Of a stretch of DNA of 64,000 nucleotides, positions 51,502 through 59,975 are shown one piece after another; the stretch's first letter is position 1; the number at the start of each line of letters is the position of its first letter. The notes below the pieces were generated by a model that saw only the letters and a program-made list of their open reading frames with translations, ran no database searches and was not told where the DNA came from. The position numbers were made by a program, and so were the translations under genes. Source of the DNA: an uncultured Sutterella sp. (lineage in GTDB: Bacteria; Pseudomonadota; Gammaproteobacteria; Burkholderiales; Burkholderiaceae_F); contig UQYG01000002.1 of NCBI GenBank assembly GCA_900545275.1, positions 1-64,000 of the forward strand, read 5' to 3'.

Positions 51502-52776
51502 TCAGGCCGCATAAAGGCGCACGGCTTCGGTGAGCACCGCCGCGCCCGCCAGGAAGTCGTCCGTCTCGACGGCTTCGTCGGGATTGTGCGAGCCGTTGGC
51601 GTTGGCGATGAACACCATGGCAAACGGAATCTTTTCCAGCCCGAAGGTCTGTGCGTCGTGCCCCGCGCCCGACGGTTCGTGAATCACGGGAATGCCGAGC
51701 GAGGCCGCACCCTCTTCGAGTTTCGCCATGAGCAGCGGGTCGCTTTCCATCGGCTCGTTTCGGCCCGCGGGGTCGAATTCGAAACGCACGCCGTGGTAGG
51801 CTTCGAGGCGCTTCGCGTCCTCGTAGAACTCTTCAATGAAGTCTTCCCGCGTCGCGGCCGAAAGCGAGCGGGCGTCGAGACTGAAGCGGACGTGTTCGGG
51901 GACCTTGTTGAAAATCGCCGTGGGATCGGTTTCGAGAATGCCGGTCGTGAAGACGAGGTCTTCGCCTTTGGCGACACGTCGACTCCAACGCTCCCAGGCA
52001 CCGGCGACGAGTCTCGTCGTCGCCGCGAGCGCATCGTGCCGGAAGGGAAAATCGATCGCCCCCGCGTGCGCGGGTTCGCCCCAACAATGAATCATGCGGT
52101 GATAGACCATGCCGCGGATCCCGGTGACGAGTCCCACGCGGGGACCGCCCGGCTGCGCAAGCCGCACGCCCTGTTCGATGTGGAGTTCGAGGAAGGCCGC
52201 GATCGACTTCGGATCGACGACGGGCGTACCCGAAGAGAGACGCGCCGCGTCGTAGCCCATGTCCGCAAGACGTTCGGCAAGAGTAAGAGAATCGGGCGTC
52301 CAGCGGCGGCCGAGATCCGCCTCGGATAATTTGCCCATCATCGCGCGCGAACCGATGAGGCCCTGCTCCTCGCAGCGAAGCGCCGTCACGACGATGTCGC
52401 GTTCGGGCGTAACGCCCCGCGCCTTCAAGTCGCGCACGACGAGAAGCGCCGCGGTGATCCCCGCGAGACCGTCGTAGTTGCCGCCGTCGAGCACGCTGTC
52501 GGCGTGACTGCCGCAAAAGAGGCCCGGAAGCGTCCGATCGCGCCCGGGAAAACGCATGAGCAGATTGCCCGCCGCGTCGCGGAAGGTTTCGAGTCCGAGC
52601 GCCCGTCCTTCCTCTTCCAGGGCGTCGAGCACGCGGTCCTCCACCTCCGAATAGCCCAAGCGCGTCACGCCCCGGTTCGGAGCGGGCGAAGCGGAGAGCG
52701 AGCGGATTTTGGCAAAAAGCGACTCCGCATACGTGCGGTGCGCCCGGCAGAAACGGGTAAAGTCCGGAGATTCCAT
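51502..52776 (-). CDS. M20-family amidase/hydantoinase (N-carbamoyl amino acid hydrolase-like)
   Basis: A 424-residue metallohydrolase of the HyuC/AllC/beta-ureidopropionase group. Metal ligands are visible in CGSHADSV, GGNYDGLAG, RCEEQGLIGSR and LELHIEQG. PSGAGHDAQ and SHNPDE near the C-terminus complete the site. It hydrolyses an N-carbamoyl or allantoate-type amide, releasing ammonia and CO2. GAGGAA 8 nt upstream sets the start; 68 more upstream codons are open but uncalled. It is monocistronic, convergent with the APE-like operon. Confidence 0.9.
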   Translation of the reverse strand: MESPDFTRFCRAHRTYAESLFAKIRSLSASPAPNRGVTRLGYSEVEDRVLDALEEEGRALGLETFRDAAGNLLMRFPGRDRTLPGLFCGSHADSVLDGGNYDGLAGITAALLVVRDLKARGVTPERDIVVTALRCEEQGLIGSRAMMGKLSEADLGRRWTPDSLTLAERLADMGYDAARLSSGTPVVDPKSIAAFLELHIEQGVRLAQPGGPRVGLVTGIRGMVYHRMIHCWGEPAHAGAIDFPFRHDALAATTRLVAGAWERWSRRVAKGEDLVFTTGILETDPTAIFNKVPEHVRFSLDARSLSAATREDFIEEFYEDAKRLEAYHGVRFEFDPAGRNEPMESDPLLMAKLEEGAASLGIPVIHEPSGAGHDAQTFGLEKIPFAMVFIANANGSHNPDEAVETDDFLAGAAVLTEAVRLYAA

Positions 52777-53002
52777 GGCAGAGTTCCTCAATAGTCGATG
52801 AACATTTTTTGAGGATACGGTCTTGAGCGCGCGCCCGCCATGGGATAAAGACCGTAGGGCGGACAAAACGTCCTCCTCCGCGGTCAAGAGGAAAAAGCGG
52901 CAAAGGACTTCGCAGGCCCGCTGTCGAATCTCCCGGGGAATTATCATGGTACGGACTCTGTTGTTGTCCAAGTTATCCATACCACTTCAGGGAAAACAAA
53001 TA

Positions 53003-53054
53003 AAAAAAGCCCGCAACGAGCTCAATTGGGAAGAGGCGCGAGCATCGTTGCGGG
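53003..53054 (-). terminator. Strong minus-strand terminator with no gene in front of it
   Basis: CCCGCAACGA (53010-53019) and TCGTTGCGGG (53045-53054) form a perfect 10-bp stem. The minus strand then reads GCTTTTTTTATT. No supportable protein gene lies on the minus strand upstream of it (53055-53500), so it should end an unrecognised RNA. Confidence 0.75.
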
Positions 53055-53505
53055 TACAACGAACGGACGTTTTGACTTACGCGAGCACCGGCACCCAGGA
53101 TGCCAGGAGGAAAAGCGTGTTCCAGAGGAGAGTCGGAACACCGATCGAGCGAGAGAGACCGTGATAAAGCTCGACCTATCGGGTACGGGCTCAGAGAGAG
53201 AGGAGCGTAACCGTCCGTCCGATCATCATCCTACAGCATCAGTACGCGCCTTTTCGTACACAAATCCACTTAATTTGACAACAATCAAAAATCATGAAGG
53301 CTTTCCCTCTCCTTCGTCGGGTTTGTCGCCTACCCTTTGCCACTTCTACGCCTGCAAGGCCTTTACCGTCCACCCCCGAAGCGGGACGCCTTTACATTCG
53401 CGCCGCCCTCCCGCACGTGCGATACCTCGAAAGAACTAGTCTCTTCCGTCCTGAGCAATCGATAGAATATCCTCGTCATTTCGCCCTGCAACCATTGAAC
53501 CCACC
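53055..53505. other. Intergenic region, possible structured minus-strand RNA
   Basis: No protein gene with start signals was found. On the minus strand the segment 53080-53160 contains a perfect hairpin (GTGTTCC with GGAACAC) and leads into the terminator at 53003-53054. A hydrophobic open stretch (SIGVPTLLWNTLFLLASWVP) ends at 53077 but has no start codon in frame. The plus strand should hold the mmuM promoter; no known riboswitch was recognised. Confidence 0.4.
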
Positions 53506-54444
53506 ATGACTTCCATCCTCCTTCATCCCCTCGCCGACCTGATGGCCCGACGCGGCACGGTCGTGATCGACGGCGCCATGTCGACGGCGCTGGAAGCGCT
53601 CGGCGCCGACCTCAACGACTCGCTCTGGACCGCGAAGGTTCTTCTGGAAAAACCCGAACTCATCACGGAAGTTCACCGCCGCTACTATGAGGCGGGCGCG
53701 GACGTGGCGATCACGGCATCCTATCAGGCGACGCCCGCGGGGTTCGCGAAAAAGGGCGTGAACGAAGCGCGGGCCCGGGAACTCATTGCGCTCACGGCAA
53801 AGCTCGCCGTCGAGGCGCGCGACGAAGCGGCGGCGCGGCATCCCGAACGCGCGGCGGACCTTCTCGTCGCCGGCGCCGTCGGTCCCTACGGCGCCTATCT
53901 CGCGGACGGGAGCGAATACCGCGGCGACTACCGCCTCACGGACGAAGAGTTCTCCGTCTTCCACCGCGCCCGCATCGAGGCGCTCGCTCAAGGCGGGGTC
54001 GACCTCTTCGCTGTCGAAACGCAGCCGAAGCTCTCGGAAGTGCTCGTCGCGCTCGACGAAATCGAACGCGTCGGCAAGACCGCCTGGGTGACCTTTTCGA
54101 TTGCGGACGGCGAACACCTCGCCGACGGAACGCCGCTCTCCGAAGCCGCCCGAAAGGTGGGCGAGCGCGACTGCGTCGACGCCGTCGGCATGAACTGCGG
54201 CCCGCGCGAAATCGTGGCGCCCGCGCTCGACCGTCTCGCCGAAAGCGGCAAGCCCCTCATCGTCTATCCGAATTCGGGCGAAACCTACGATCCGACGACG
54301 AAGACCTGGCACTCGCCCGTGCACGGCGCAGGTTGGGACACGTTCGTGCCGCTCTGGGAGAAGAAAGGCGCCCGCTGTATCGGCGGCTGCTGCCGAACGC
54401 TCCCCGCCGACATCGCGCAGATCGCCAAGCTCATCCGCGGCTGA
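53506..54444 (+). CDS. mmuM: Homocysteine S-methyltransferase MmuM
   Basis: A 312-residue zinc methyltransferase that makes methionine from homocysteine and S-methylmethionine (or SAM). VVIDGAMSTALEALGADLND opens the barrel, QATPAGFAKKGV lies mid-protein, and the zinc cysteines are in GMNCGPREI and GGCCRT near the C-terminus. The length equals the E. coli enzyme. It is not next to an mmuP transporter. A strong bidirectional terminator closes it. Confidence 0.93.
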   Translation: MTSILLHPLADLMARRGTVVIDGAMSTALEALGADLNDSLWTAKVLLEKPELITEVHRRYYEAGADVAITASYQATPAGFAKKGVNEARARELIALTAKLAVEARDEAAARHPERAADLLVAGAVGPYGAYLADGSEYRGDYRLTDEEFSVFHRARIEALAQGGVDLFAVETQPKLSEVLVALDEIERVGKTAWVTFSIADGEHLADGTPLSEAARKVGERDCVDAVGMNCGPREIVAPALDRLAESGKPLIVYPNSGETYDPTTKTWHSPVHGAGWDTFVPLWEKKGARCIGGCCRTLPADIAQIAKLIRG

Positions 54445-54474
54445 CCGACCGCCGATCCGGCACTCGGCACCTCA

Positions 54475-54520
54475 AAAAGAAGGATCCCGGAACCGATTTC
54501 GATTCCGGGATCCTTCTTTT
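54475..54520. terminator. Very strong bidirectional terminator
   Basis: AAAAGAAGGATCCCGGAA and TTCCGGGATCCTTCTTTT form an 18-bp perfect stem between two convergent genes, with T runs on both strands. Confidence 0.95.
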
Positions 54521-54533
54521 CGCTTTCATTTCC

Positions 54534-55259
54534 TCAGCGGCTCGAAAGCGCGTTCCACTGCTCGACGGCGGCGTCTCCGCCGGCCTCCTCGTCGACGGTT
54601 CGGCGCAGGTAGTTTTCACGAAGCGACAGAAGGCGCGTCGTGTCCTCGACCATTTCCGCGAGCACCGTCCAGTTTCTCGACTCGCCCGCCGCGTGCATGC
54701 GGGTGAAGTTCATCGAAATCTGTTCGTTTTCCATGGGGGTCGGGTAGCCGAGATCGCTCACCGCAAATTCACAGCGTCCCGCAAGTTCCAAAAGCTTGAT
54801 GCGCAGTTCCGGGTGATCGATCGCCTCGGCGATTTCGCGCGCCTCCGCAGCCCAGCTTCTCGGCCCCCGGCTTCGTTCGACCAACTGCAGGAAGGGCCGC
54901 GCGTAGCGGCGGTCGATCCACGCGTGCATGGCGGCGGAGAGTCCCAAAACGACCGAGAGAAGGTAGAGCGACACGCCGAAACTCGGATCGCTCTTCGAGC
55001 AGAAGACCGTCACGCCCCCCATCGCCACGAAAAAGGCCGCGACGAAGAGAAGCCGCTCGAGCATGACGCTCGGCTGAGACGACCCCGCGTCCGCCGTCAT
55101 CGGATGAATCACGTTGGCGCACCAGAGGCCGAGGAGCGCGAATCCCAGGGGATAGGCCCAGAAGCGGAAGAATTCGTCGCTGCAGATCGCGACGCCCGAA
55201 AGAAAGACGAGCGCGCCCGAGCAAGCGGCCAGGAGTGTGCGAAGCGAAGGGGAAGCCAT
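54534..55259 (-). CDS. Membrane protein of unknown function
   Basis: A 241-residue protein with about four transmembrane helices in its first half (LAACSGALVFLSGVAICSDE, FWAYPLGFALLGLWC, RLLFVAAFFVAMGGVTVF, LYLLSVVLGLSAAM). It has a soluble C-terminal half (from about 125) rich in charged residues. No domain is recognised. The start chosen is the ATG before ASPSLRTLL; the frame is open for 27 codons more. It is divergent from the flavoprotein gene that follows. Confidence 0.7.
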   Translation of the reverse strand: MASPSLRTLLAACSGALVFLSGVAICSDEFFRFWAYPLGFALLGLWCANVIHPMTADAGSSQPSVMLERLLFVAAFFVAMGGVTVFCSKSDPSFGVSLYLLSVVLGLSAAMHAWIDRRYARPFLQLVERSRGPRSWAAEAREIAEAIDHPELRIKLLELAGRCEFAVSDLGYPTPMENEQISMNFTRMHAAGESRNWTVLAEMVEDTTRLLSLRENYLRRTVDEEAGGDAAVEQWNALSSR

Positions 55260-55428
55260 GCGTCCAGAAGAAAAAGTCGTTTTCGTAGGTCTCAAGGATA
55301 GCGCACCGGCACGCGAAAAATCGCATCGGGTACATACCAAGGGATGTAGCCGACGGAAAAATTTCTCTGCACAATGGCAAGTGTTGCGGCACTGCGGTGC
55401 CGCGCCCTACACGAAGAGGAAAACCACC

Positions 55429-57228
55429 ATGCAGAAGACCCTTCTCGCCGCGTCCGTCGCGCTCGCTCTGAGTTCGGCCGCCTACGCGGCTCCAACCTTT
55501 ACGCCCGGCACCTACAAGGCCGAGGCCGCCGGCATTCACGGTCCCGTCGCCGTCGAAGTCACCTTCTCGAAGGACAAAATCGAGAAAATCGCCGTCGTGA
55601 GCCAGAAGGAGACGCCGGGGATCGGCACGCTCGCCGTCGACGCCCTTCCCGCCAAGATGGTCGAAGTGCAGTCGCCCAGGGTCGACGCCGTGGCGGGCGC
55701 CACGATCACTTCGAACGCCATCCGCACGGCCGTCGAAGCCTGCGTGAAGCAGGCGGGCGTGGACCCCGCTGCGCTCGTTCCGCTCGCCCTTAAGAAGGCC
55801 GCCCGTGAAGAAACGCTCACCACCGACGTCGTGATCGTCGGGGGCGGCGGCGCCGGCATGTCGGCTACGATCCGCACGCGCATGAACGGTCTCGACGCCG
55901 TGCTCGTCGAAAAGATGCCCTTCATCGGCGGCGCCGCCTCGATTTCCGGCGGCCAGGTCGTGGCCCAGGGCTCGAAGCTGCAGAAGGCGTTCGGCGTCAA
56001 GGACGACAGCGTCGAATCGATGATGAAGGACTTCCTTGCCAACGGCAACAACCTCAACGACCGCGAAAAGCTCCGTCTCTACGCCGAAAACGTGGGCGCC
56101 ACAATCGACTGGCTCCACGACGACGTGGGCGTCAAGATCGTCCCGAACAACCTTCCCTTCCTCGCCGAATACTCGCACCGCCGCGCGGTCGAATTCCAGG
56201 GCGGCGCGGGCAAGATGGCCGAACATCTTCGTCAGGTGATCGGCTCGAACGGCGCCAAGGTTCTATACAACACCAAGGTCGAGGAACTCATCGTTGAAGA
56301 CGGCGCCGTCGTGGGCGTGAAGGCGGTCGACTCGAATTCGGGCGTCACCTACACGATCCGCGCGAAGAAGACGCTCCTCACGACGGGGGGCTACGGCAAC
56401 AACAAGTCGATGCTCACCCCTGCAATGCAGAAGGTCCTCTACTACGGTCCGGTCTCGTCGACGGGCGACGGTCTGCGCATGGCGCAGGGCCTGGGCGCCA
56501 AGACCCAGCTCCTTCAGTACGGGAAGCGCTATCCGAACGGCATCGAAGTTGCTCCTGGGAAAGCCAAGTCGACGATCTACGCGAACGTCGGCGCCTTTGA
56601 CCAGGCGGGCATTCTCGTCAACGCCGACGGCCGGCGCTTCGTGAACGAAAAGGCCTCGAACCGCCACATCCTCGAGCCGATGCTCGAGCAGAAGAACGGA
56701 ATGGCCTTCGTCTTCATGGATCAGAAGTCCTGGGAGGGCTTCTACAAGCGCGCTCCCGAAACGGGCGTCTCCCACGAAGACATCGACAAGTATCTCGCCC
56801 TCAACGGCAAGAGCGCTCCGATCTTCGTGAAGGCCGACACCCTCGAAGCCGCCGCGAAGCTCGCCGGCATCAACGCCGACAATCTCAAGGAGACGGTGGC
56901 CAGGTACAACGGCTTCGTCAAGGCCAAGAAGGACGCCGACTTCGGCCGTCCCGTCCAGTACATGAAGGCCGAAATCTCGGCCGAGGGCCCCTATTACGTC
57001 GTCGAACAGAAGCCCCGCTTCGCGACGACCATGGGCGGCGTCTGCACGGACGATCACCTCAACATCATCCGCGAAGACGGCAAGGTCATCCCCAATCTCT
57101 ACGCCGCGGGCGAGCTCGTGGGCGGCGTGATGGGCGACGACTCGCCCGCGGGCGCCAACGTCGGCTGGGCCCTCACTTCGGGCCGCGTGGCGGCGGACGC
57201 CATCGCCGAGTCGCTCGGAAAGAAGTGA
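55429..57228 (+). CDS. FMN-binding plus FAD fumarate-reductase-like flavoprotein (UrdA/ArdA-type)
   Basis: A 599-residue periplasmic enzyme. A signal peptide (KTLLAASVALALSSAAYA) precedes an FMN_bind domain at about 25-110. Its flavinylation motif VDAVAGATITSNAI should carry FMN covalently on Thr (attached by ApbE in known cases). The FAD domain follows (VVIVGGGGAGMSATIRTRMN). AGILVNADGRRFVNEKASNR and ATTMGGVCTDDHLNI cover the active site; the usual HHTMGG His is Ala/Thr (FATTMGG), so the substrate may not be fumarate. The related urocanate or acrylate reductases share this layout. Its ApbE partner is not in the window. Confidence 0.9.
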   Translation: MQKTLLAASVALALSSAAYAAPTFTPGTYKAEAAGIHGPVAVEVTFSKDKIEKIAVVSQKETPGIGTLAVDALPAKMVEVQSPRVDAVAGATITSNAIRTAVEACVKQAGVDPAALVPLALKKAAREETLTTDVVIVGGGGAGMSATIRTRMNGLDAVLVEKMPFIGGAASISGGQVVAQGSKLQKAFGVKDDSVESMMKDFLANGNNLNDREKLRLYAENVGATIDWLHDDVGVKIVPNNLPFLAEYSHRRAVEFQGGAGKMAEHLRQVIGSNGAKVLYNTKVEELIVEDGAVVGVKAVDSNSGVTYTIRAKKTLLTTGGYGNNKSMLTPAMQKVLYYGPVSSTGDGLRMAQGLGAKTQLLQYGKRYPNGIEVAPGKAKSTIYANVGAFDQAGILVNADGRRFVNEKASNRHILEPMLEQKNGMAFVFMDQKSWEGFYKRAPETGVSHEDIDKYLALNGKSAPIFVKADTLEAAAKLAGINADNLKETVARYNGFVKAKKDADFGRPVQYMKAEISAEGPYYVVEQKPRFATTMGGVCTDDHLNIIREDGKVIPNLYAAGELVGGVMGDDSPAGANVGWALTSGRVAADAIAESLGKK

Positions 57229-57251
57229 TTCTCACCGTGTTCTCCCTATGA

Positions 57252-57292
57252 GGGGATGCCGCCCGCGCGGGGCGGCATCCCCTTTTTTTTTC
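57252..57292 (+). terminator. Terminator after FMN/FAD flavoprotein gene
   Basis: GGGGATGCCGCC pairs with GGCGGCATCCCC, followed by a run of nine or more T. Confidence 0.97.
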
Positions 57293-57678
57293 ATTCCCGG
57301 CGGTCTCGCTTCTCCTTAAGGGCGGCGCTCCGTCATTCCGTTTCGATGCCTTCCCTGAGTTTCGGATCGCCCGCAAAGTCTTCCTTAGCGGGCTCGAACG
57401 AAAGGTCCTTTCTCGCCGCCCTCACCCCGAGCATCCTCTCCGAACGCCCCGTGCGTCGTCGCTCCGTTCTTGTCGCCCCCATTCGGAAAACCTCCCCAAG
57501 CCCGTCGCCGACCTTCATTCCGGCGCATCCGGGTTCATGACCGATTCGTCCTTTTTCTCTGCAGCAAACCGGGATTCTGACGGCGGCCCGTTGCGTCGCA
57601 AAGAATATGTCACAACGATACGCGGTGTCGCCGGTCCTCCCGTTTTCACCACCTTTTTACAAAATTCCTCCAGAATCA
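57293..57678. other. Intergenic region upstream of the Rrf2 gene
   Basis: About 390 bp without a supportable gene. An open frame from 57537 runs in phase into the Rrf2 gene, but it crosses the promoter and operator and is not coding. The right end becomes AT-rich. Confidence 0.5.
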
Positions 57679-57698
57679 GTATATCGGTACCGATATAC
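57679..57698. promoter_or_regulatory. Perfect 20-bp palindrome, Rrf2 operator
   Basis: GTATATCGGTACCGATATAC is exactly self-complementary. It lies just before a TATAAT (57702-57707) and 43 bp before the Rrf2 start codon. That is a position for autorepression. The core ATATCG-N4-CGATAT recurs at 73-88. Confidence 0.8.
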
Positions 57699-57740
57699 CT
57701 ATATAATATCCCCACGTCGAATTCTTTCCTGCGAAGCACC

Positions 57741-58130
57741 ATGATTGAACTTTCCGAAGCCGCGGCGATCGCCATCCATGCGACGGTCTTTCTTTCGCGA
57801 AACGCCGGAGAACCGCAGTCCCTCAAGACGATCGCGGCCGCGTCCGACGTTTCGGAAAATCACCTCTCGAAGGTGCTGCAGAAGCTCGCCAAGGCAGGCG
57901 TCGTCGCATCCGTCAAGGGCCCGAAGGGCGGGTACTTTCTGACGGACGCCGCCCGCACGGCGACCCTGATGACGGTCTACGAAGCGATCGACGGCCCCTG
58001 GAAGCCGAGGCACTGCCTCTTCAACGGCCCCCGCAGGGCGCCCTGCTGCTGCGCCATGCGCCCGATGCTCGAATCGATCAACCGAACCTTTTACGAATAC
58101 ATGACGGGCCACACGATCGACAAGCTCTGA
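57741..58130 (+). CDS. Rrf2-family (NsrR-like) FeS regulator
   Basis: A 129-residue regulator with the Rrf2 winged helix (SEAAAIAIHATVFLSRNAGE, LKTIAAASDVSENHLSKVLQ, VKGPKGGYFLTDAA). Cysteines at 92, 102, 103 and 104 (HCLFNGPRRAPCCC) could ligate an FeS cluster, close to the NsrR/IscR spacing. hcp lies 78 bp downstream, and NsrR controls hcp in enterobacteria, so a nitric-oxide sensor is the best reading. The 20-bp palindrome overlaps its promoter. Confidence 0.88.
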   Translation: MIELSEAAAIAIHATVFLSRNAGEPQSLKTIAAASDVSENHLSKVLQKLAKAGVVASVKGPKGGYFLTDAARTATLMTVYEAIDGPWKPRHCLFNGPRRAPCCCAMRPMLESINRTFYEYMTGHTIDKL

Positions 58131-58208
58131 TCCCGCCCCGTCACCGAATCGTCCCCGCGGAACGCACATTTTCCATGCGTTCGCGACAACCCTGAGGAGA
58201 CCCTCCCC

Positions 58209-59753
58209 ATGCCCATGCATTGCAACCAGTGCGAACAGACGACGAAGGGCGTCTGCTGCGTCAAGATCGGCACCTGCGGCAAAGATCCCGCTCTTGCCCG
58301 CGCCCAGGACGAACTCGTCGCCGCCCTCATCGCCGCCGCGCCCGTCGTGGAGCGGAACGCCGAGAACGCCGCCCTCTTTGAAAAGGCGCTCTTTGCGACG
58401 CTCACGAACGTGAACTTCGACTCGGACAGCATCCGTGAACTCACGGCCGAAGTGAAGGCGCTCGCGCCGAACGCCCGTCCCTACGACATGGTGACGCTCT
58501 GGGGCGAACAGGAAGACGTCAAGAGCCTTCACTCGCTCCTTCTCTTCGGTCTGAAAGGGATTTCCGCCTACGCCTACCACGCCCGCATTCTCGGGTATTC
58601 GTCGTCCGAAATCGACGCCTTCTACTTCCGGGCGCTCGACGCCGTGCGCTCCGTCACCGATCCCGACGCGCTGCTCGGCCTTCTCATGGAATCGGGCCGC
58701 ATCAACCTCGAAACGATGGCGCTTCTCGACCGGGCCAACACGCAAACCTACGGCGACCCCGAACCCGCGAGCGTCACGCTTGCGGTCGAGCCCGGTCCCT
58801 TCATCGTCGTTACGGGGCACGACCTCCACGACCTTGCGCTCCTTCTCGAAGCCACGAAGGACAAGGGAATCAACATTTACACGCACGGCGAAATGCTCCC
58901 GTGCCACGCCTATCCGGCCCTACGCAGGTATCCGCATCTCAAGGGTCACTTCGGTACGGCCTGGCAGAATCAGCAAAAGGAATTGAAGAACCTTCCCGCG
59001 CCGATCCTCTTTACGACGAACTGCATCATGCCGCCGAAGGATTCCTATGCCGACCGCGTCTTCACGACGTCCGTCGTCGAATACCCCGGCACGACGCACA
59101 TCGGCACCGACGCCGACGGCAAGAAGGACTTCACGCCCCTGATTGAAAAGTCGCTCGAACTCGGAGGCTTCCGGGAAGCACGACACTTCAAGGGCGCCAA
59201 CGGCGGCGACAAAATGCTCACGGGCTTTGGCCACAAAACGGTTCTTTCGGTGGCCGACAAGGTGATCGACGCCGTGAAGACGGGCGCTCTTCGCCACATC
59301 TTCCTCGTGGGCGGCTGCGACGGCGCCAAGTCGGGCCGCAGCTACTACGCCGACTTCGTGAAGGCGACCCCGAAGGACACGCTCGTTCTCACGCTCGCCT
59401 GCGGCAAGTTCCGCTTCAACGACCTCGACATCGGCGACATCGGCGGTATTCCGCGCCTTCTCGACATGGGCCAGTGCAACGACGCCTACTCGGCGATCAA
59501 GGTTGCGTCCGCCCTGGCCGAAGTCTTTCAGTGCTCGGTGAACGATCTGCCGCTCTCGCTCATCCTCTCGTGGTACGAACAAAAGGCCGTGGCGATTCTC
59601 TTGACGCTCCTTTACCTCGGGATCCGCGACATCCGCATCGGACCGAGCCTTCCCGCGTTCGTGTCGCCCGCCGTCCTCAACGTTCTCGTCGAGAAGTTCG
59701 GCGTAAAGCCCATCACGACGCCCGAAGAAGATCTGAAGACCATCCTCGGCTGA
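58209..59753 (+). CDS. hcp: Hybrid cluster protein (hydroxylamine reductase / NO reductase), class I
   Basis: A 514-residue cytosolic enzyme with a hybrid 4Fe-2O-2S cluster. The N-terminal CNQCEQTTKGVCCVKIGTC gives Cys5, Cys8, Cys16 or 17, and Cys23, the spacing of class I proteins with a [4Fe-4S] cluster. Hybrid-cluster ligands are seen in GHDLHDL, THGEMLPCHAYP, TTNCIMPP, VGGCDGAK, LACGKFRFN, MGQCNDAYSA and WYEQKA. It protects anaerobes from nitrosative stress. The electron donor gene hcr is not adjacent. GAGGAG precedes the ATG. It is probably controlled by the Rrf2 protein just upstream. Confidence 0.95.
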   Translation: MPMHCNQCEQTTKGVCCVKIGTCGKDPALARAQDELVAALIAAAPVVERNAENAALFEKALFATLTNVNFDSDSIRELTAEVKALAPNARPYDMVTLWGEQEDVKSLHSLLLFGLKGISAYAYHARILGYSSSEIDAFYFRALDAVRSVTDPDALLGLLMESGRINLETMALLDRANTQTYGDPEPASVTLAVEPGPFIVVTGHDLHDLALLLEATKDKGINIYTHGEMLPCHAYPALRRYPHLKGHFGTAWQNQQKELKNLPAPILFTTNCIMPPKDSYADRVFTTSVVEYPGTTHIGTDADGKKDFTPLIEKSLELGGFREARHFKGANGGDKMLTGFGHKTVLSVADKVIDAVKTGALRHIFLVGGCDGAKSGRSYYADFVKATPKDTLVLTLACGKFRFNDLDIGDIGGIPRLLDMGQCNDAYSAIKVASALAEVFQCSVNDLPLSLILSWYEQKAVAILLTLLYLGIRDIRIGPSLPAFVSPAVLNVLVEKFGVKPITTPEEDLKTILG

Positions 59754-59806
59754 AGAGAGTTCAACGAGAGTCCGAATCCTGCGGGGCCCTGAACGGCGCC
59801 GCCGTG

Positions 59807-59833
59807 CTTTGCCCCGCCCCGTGCGGGGCAAAG
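59807..59833. terminator. Strong hairpin after hcp
   Basis: CTTTGCCCCGC and GCGGGGCAAAG form a perfect 11-bp stem with a 5-nt loop, but no T run follows. It may stabilise or terminate the hcp message. Confidence 0.5.
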
Positions 59834-59910
59834 TCGTTTCCGATCCCTGCACAATCCGCTCCGCCTCTTTTCCCCTCGCCCGCAATCTCAAATCGAACTC
59901 TTCCATAGTC

Positions 59911-59945
59911 AAACGGCCCTCCGACGTCATGTCGGAAGGCCGTTT
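59911..59945. terminator. Bidirectional terminator between hcp and NrfD gene
   Basis: AAACGGCC pairs with GGCCGTTT, and an inner TCCGAC/GTCGGA stem extends it. It separates convergent transcripts. Confidence 0.75.
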
Positions 59946-59975
59946 GCCGGATTTCAATCCTTCAGAAGAAAGCTC

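Noticed and set aside
53100..53125. Cobalamin-riboswitch-like GCCAGGAG upstream of mmuM
   Set aside because: Only the B12-box-like octamer is present. The other conserved cobalamin riboswitch segments are missing, so this is probably chance.
53077..53163. Hydrophobic peptide-coding stretch on the minus strand
   Set aside because: It reads like a membrane helix, but no ATG, GTG or TTG precedes it in frame before a TAG. It is kept only as part of the orphan-terminator finding.
55385..55403. Hairpin GCGGCAC/GTGCCGC in the leader of the FMN/FAD flavoprotein
   Set aside because: It is a short GC hairpin without a T run or link to the ribosome site, not strong enough to call as a regulatory element.
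57537..57740. Upstream extension of the Rrf2 frame
   Set aside because: It would translate across the 20-bp operator and the -10 element. The family start is at 57741.
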